Below are positions 5,997 to 6,822 of a DNA stretch of 6,822 nucleotides, in pieces. A program made the translations under genes and the position numbers. The stretch covers positions 1 to 6,822 of the forward strand of contig JANXTD010000642.1 in assembly GCA_025352585.1 (NCBI GenBank), in the 5' to 3' direction. How positions within the stretch are numbered: position 1 is the first letter of the stretch; each line of letters opens with the position of its first letter. The notes below the pieces were generated by a model that had not been told where the DNA came from, did no database searches, and saw nothing but the letters and a program-made list of their open reading frames with translations. Origin of the DNA: Fimbriiglobus sp. Lineage in GTDB: Bacteria > Planctomycetota > Planctomycetia > Gemmatales > Gemmataceae.

Positions 5997-6822
5997 TCAG
6001 TTGCCGATGATCTCGTTGCGGTCGGCGTCCCAGAAGATTTTCTTGCCGGTGCGGTACGACAGGTTCGCCAGGTGCGCGGCCAGGATGACGCGGTGGCCGA
6101 GTTCCACCGGCGAGTTCGGCTCGTCGCCGGACTTGACGCACTCGACCCAATTCTTGACGTGCAGCGCCGTCTCCGGCTCGACCTTCCACGTCATCACTGG
6201 TTGCATGGCCAGCGTGACCTTGTCGGCGGTGTCGTAGAGCCGGATGTCGCGCTCGGCGTCGCAAACCAGCGTCTGCTTGGTGCCGTAGAACGCGGCCCCG
6301 ACGCCGTCCGCGCCGTTGACGAACTGTACGGCGAAGTTGGCGGCGAACTTGCCGTAGTCGAACGCCCCGTGGACCACGTCCGGCGTCTCCCACTTCTCGA
6401 AGTGGTAGCGGCCGCCGTTGGCCACGGCGCTCTTGGGCACCTCGACGCCGCCCAGCCAGGCGACGATGTCGAGTTGGTGCGCGCCGATGTCGGTCATCAG
6501 GCCGCCGGCGTAGTCCCAGTACCAGCGCCACGACCAGTAGCGGTGCGCGTCGAACGGCCGCTTCGGGGCGGTGCCCAAGAAGGCATCCCAGTCGAGCTTC
6601 TTGGGGTCGAACTTGAAGTCCTTGGGCACCGCGAAGGGGTCCTTAAGCGTCCAGTTGCGGCAGTCCCAGACCTTGGCCCAGACGAGCTTGCCGAACGACC
6701 GCGCCCGCACCGCCTTGGCCGCCTCCTCCCAGTGCGGGCCGCTGCGCCGCTGGTTGCCGACCTGCACGACCTTCTTGGCCTTGCGCACGGCATCGACCAT
6801 CTCGACGCCCTCGTCGATCGAC
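5997..6822 (-). CDS. Gfo/Idh/MocA family oxidoreductase (N-terminus outside window)
   Basis: The frame is open to the right edge, giving 274 visible residues. An in-frame ATG at 6800 is internal: the preceding residues SIDEGVE continue the helix that in this family leads into the VVQVGNQRRSG strand (18-28 of the fragment). The Rossmann GxGxxG and the EKP catalytic motif therefore lie beyond the window, with roughly 130-170 residues missing by family comparison. The substrate-domain signature GGLMTDIGAHQLD (106-118) is intact, including D111, H114 and D118, preceded by the aromatic run WSWRWYWDY. These are NAD(P)-dependent dehydrogenases of sugars, inositols and related compounds; the many planctomycete paralogues have unknown substrates. 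The visible C-terminus stops at WDADRNEIIGN, shorter than I recall for relatives. No twin-arginine signal can be judged because the start is absent. It is likely the upstream partner of the beta-propeller gene. Confidence 0.88.
   Translation of the reverse strand, partial: SIDEGVEMVDAVRKAKKVVQVGNQRRSGPHWEEAAKAVRARSFGKLVWAKVWDCRNWTLKDPFAVPKDFKFDPKKLDWDAFLGTAPKRPFDAHRYWSWRWYWDYAGGLMTDIGAHQLDIVAWLGGVEVPKSAVANGGRYHFEKWETPDVVHGAFDYGKFAANFAVQFVNGADGVGAAFYGTKQTLVCDAERDIRLYDTADKVTLAMQPVMTWKVEPETALHVKNWVECVKSGDEPNSPVELGHRVILAAHLANLSYRTGKKIFWDADRNEIIGN

Noticed and set aside
4640..6010. 456-codon open frame on the plus strand opposite the beta-propeller gene
   Set aside because: It spans the whole antisense of a clear secreted protein plus both intergenic gaps, has Arg/Val/Ala/Gly-skewed composition, and shows no domain or signal peptide.
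1..6822. Search for CRISPR arrays, insertion sequences, tRNA genes, phage or defence genes
   Set aside because: No spaced direct repeats, transposase, terminal repeats, tRNA-like cloverleaf or defence-type domain was seen. Nearly all bases belong to the six genes described.

Overview
The window is GC-rich, tightly packed bacterial chromosomal DNA. It holds one gene fragment on the plus strand (1-613) and five genes on the minus strand, the last of which runs off the right edge. Three proteins point to a planctomycete, probably Gemmata-like: a secreted PQQ-type beta-propeller opening with a WPEFRGPGG motif, a Gfo/Idh/MocA oxidoreductase with the W-rich YWDYAGGLMTDIGAHQLD signature, and a compact RlmI-like methyltransferase. 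The taxonomic call is an inference from protein style; no marker gene is present.

Left part (1-3826), RNA metabolism. The 3' end of a class I SAM-dependent rRNA methyltransferase gene converges on an RNase R gene with only 15 bases between the stop codons. RNase R lies directly downstream of a YhaM-type HD-domain 3'-5' exoribonuclease gene on the same strand, with a gap of about 24 bases (or 6 if a TTG start is used). Two exonucleases of different chemistry, an RNB-fold hydrolase and an OB+HD metal-dependent phosphohydrolase, therefore probably share one transcript.

Middle (3827-4681). A small exported protein with two BON domains precedes the yhaM-like gene on the same strand and may head the three-gene unit BON -> YhaM -> RNase R. 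The 171-base gap upstream of it holds several perfect inverted repeats. One, 46 bases past the stop of the next gene upstream, is the best terminator candidate. Another sits in the BON leader just ahead of a good Shine-Dalgarno sequence.

Right part (4682-6822). A secreted PQQ-like beta-propeller gene follows a Gfo/Idh/MocA oxidoreductase gene (N-terminus outside the window) by 64 bases, probably as a second transcription unit. This pairing of families is typical of planctomycete catabolic and envelope gene sets, but the substrate cannot be told from sequence.

No mobile element, CRISPR array, tRNA, rRNA or clearly foreign segment was seen. The window looks like ordinary core genome. The points most worth checking are the paired exonucleases, the altered motif IV of the methyltransferase, the possibly shortened C-terminus of the oxidoreductase, and the leader hairpins.
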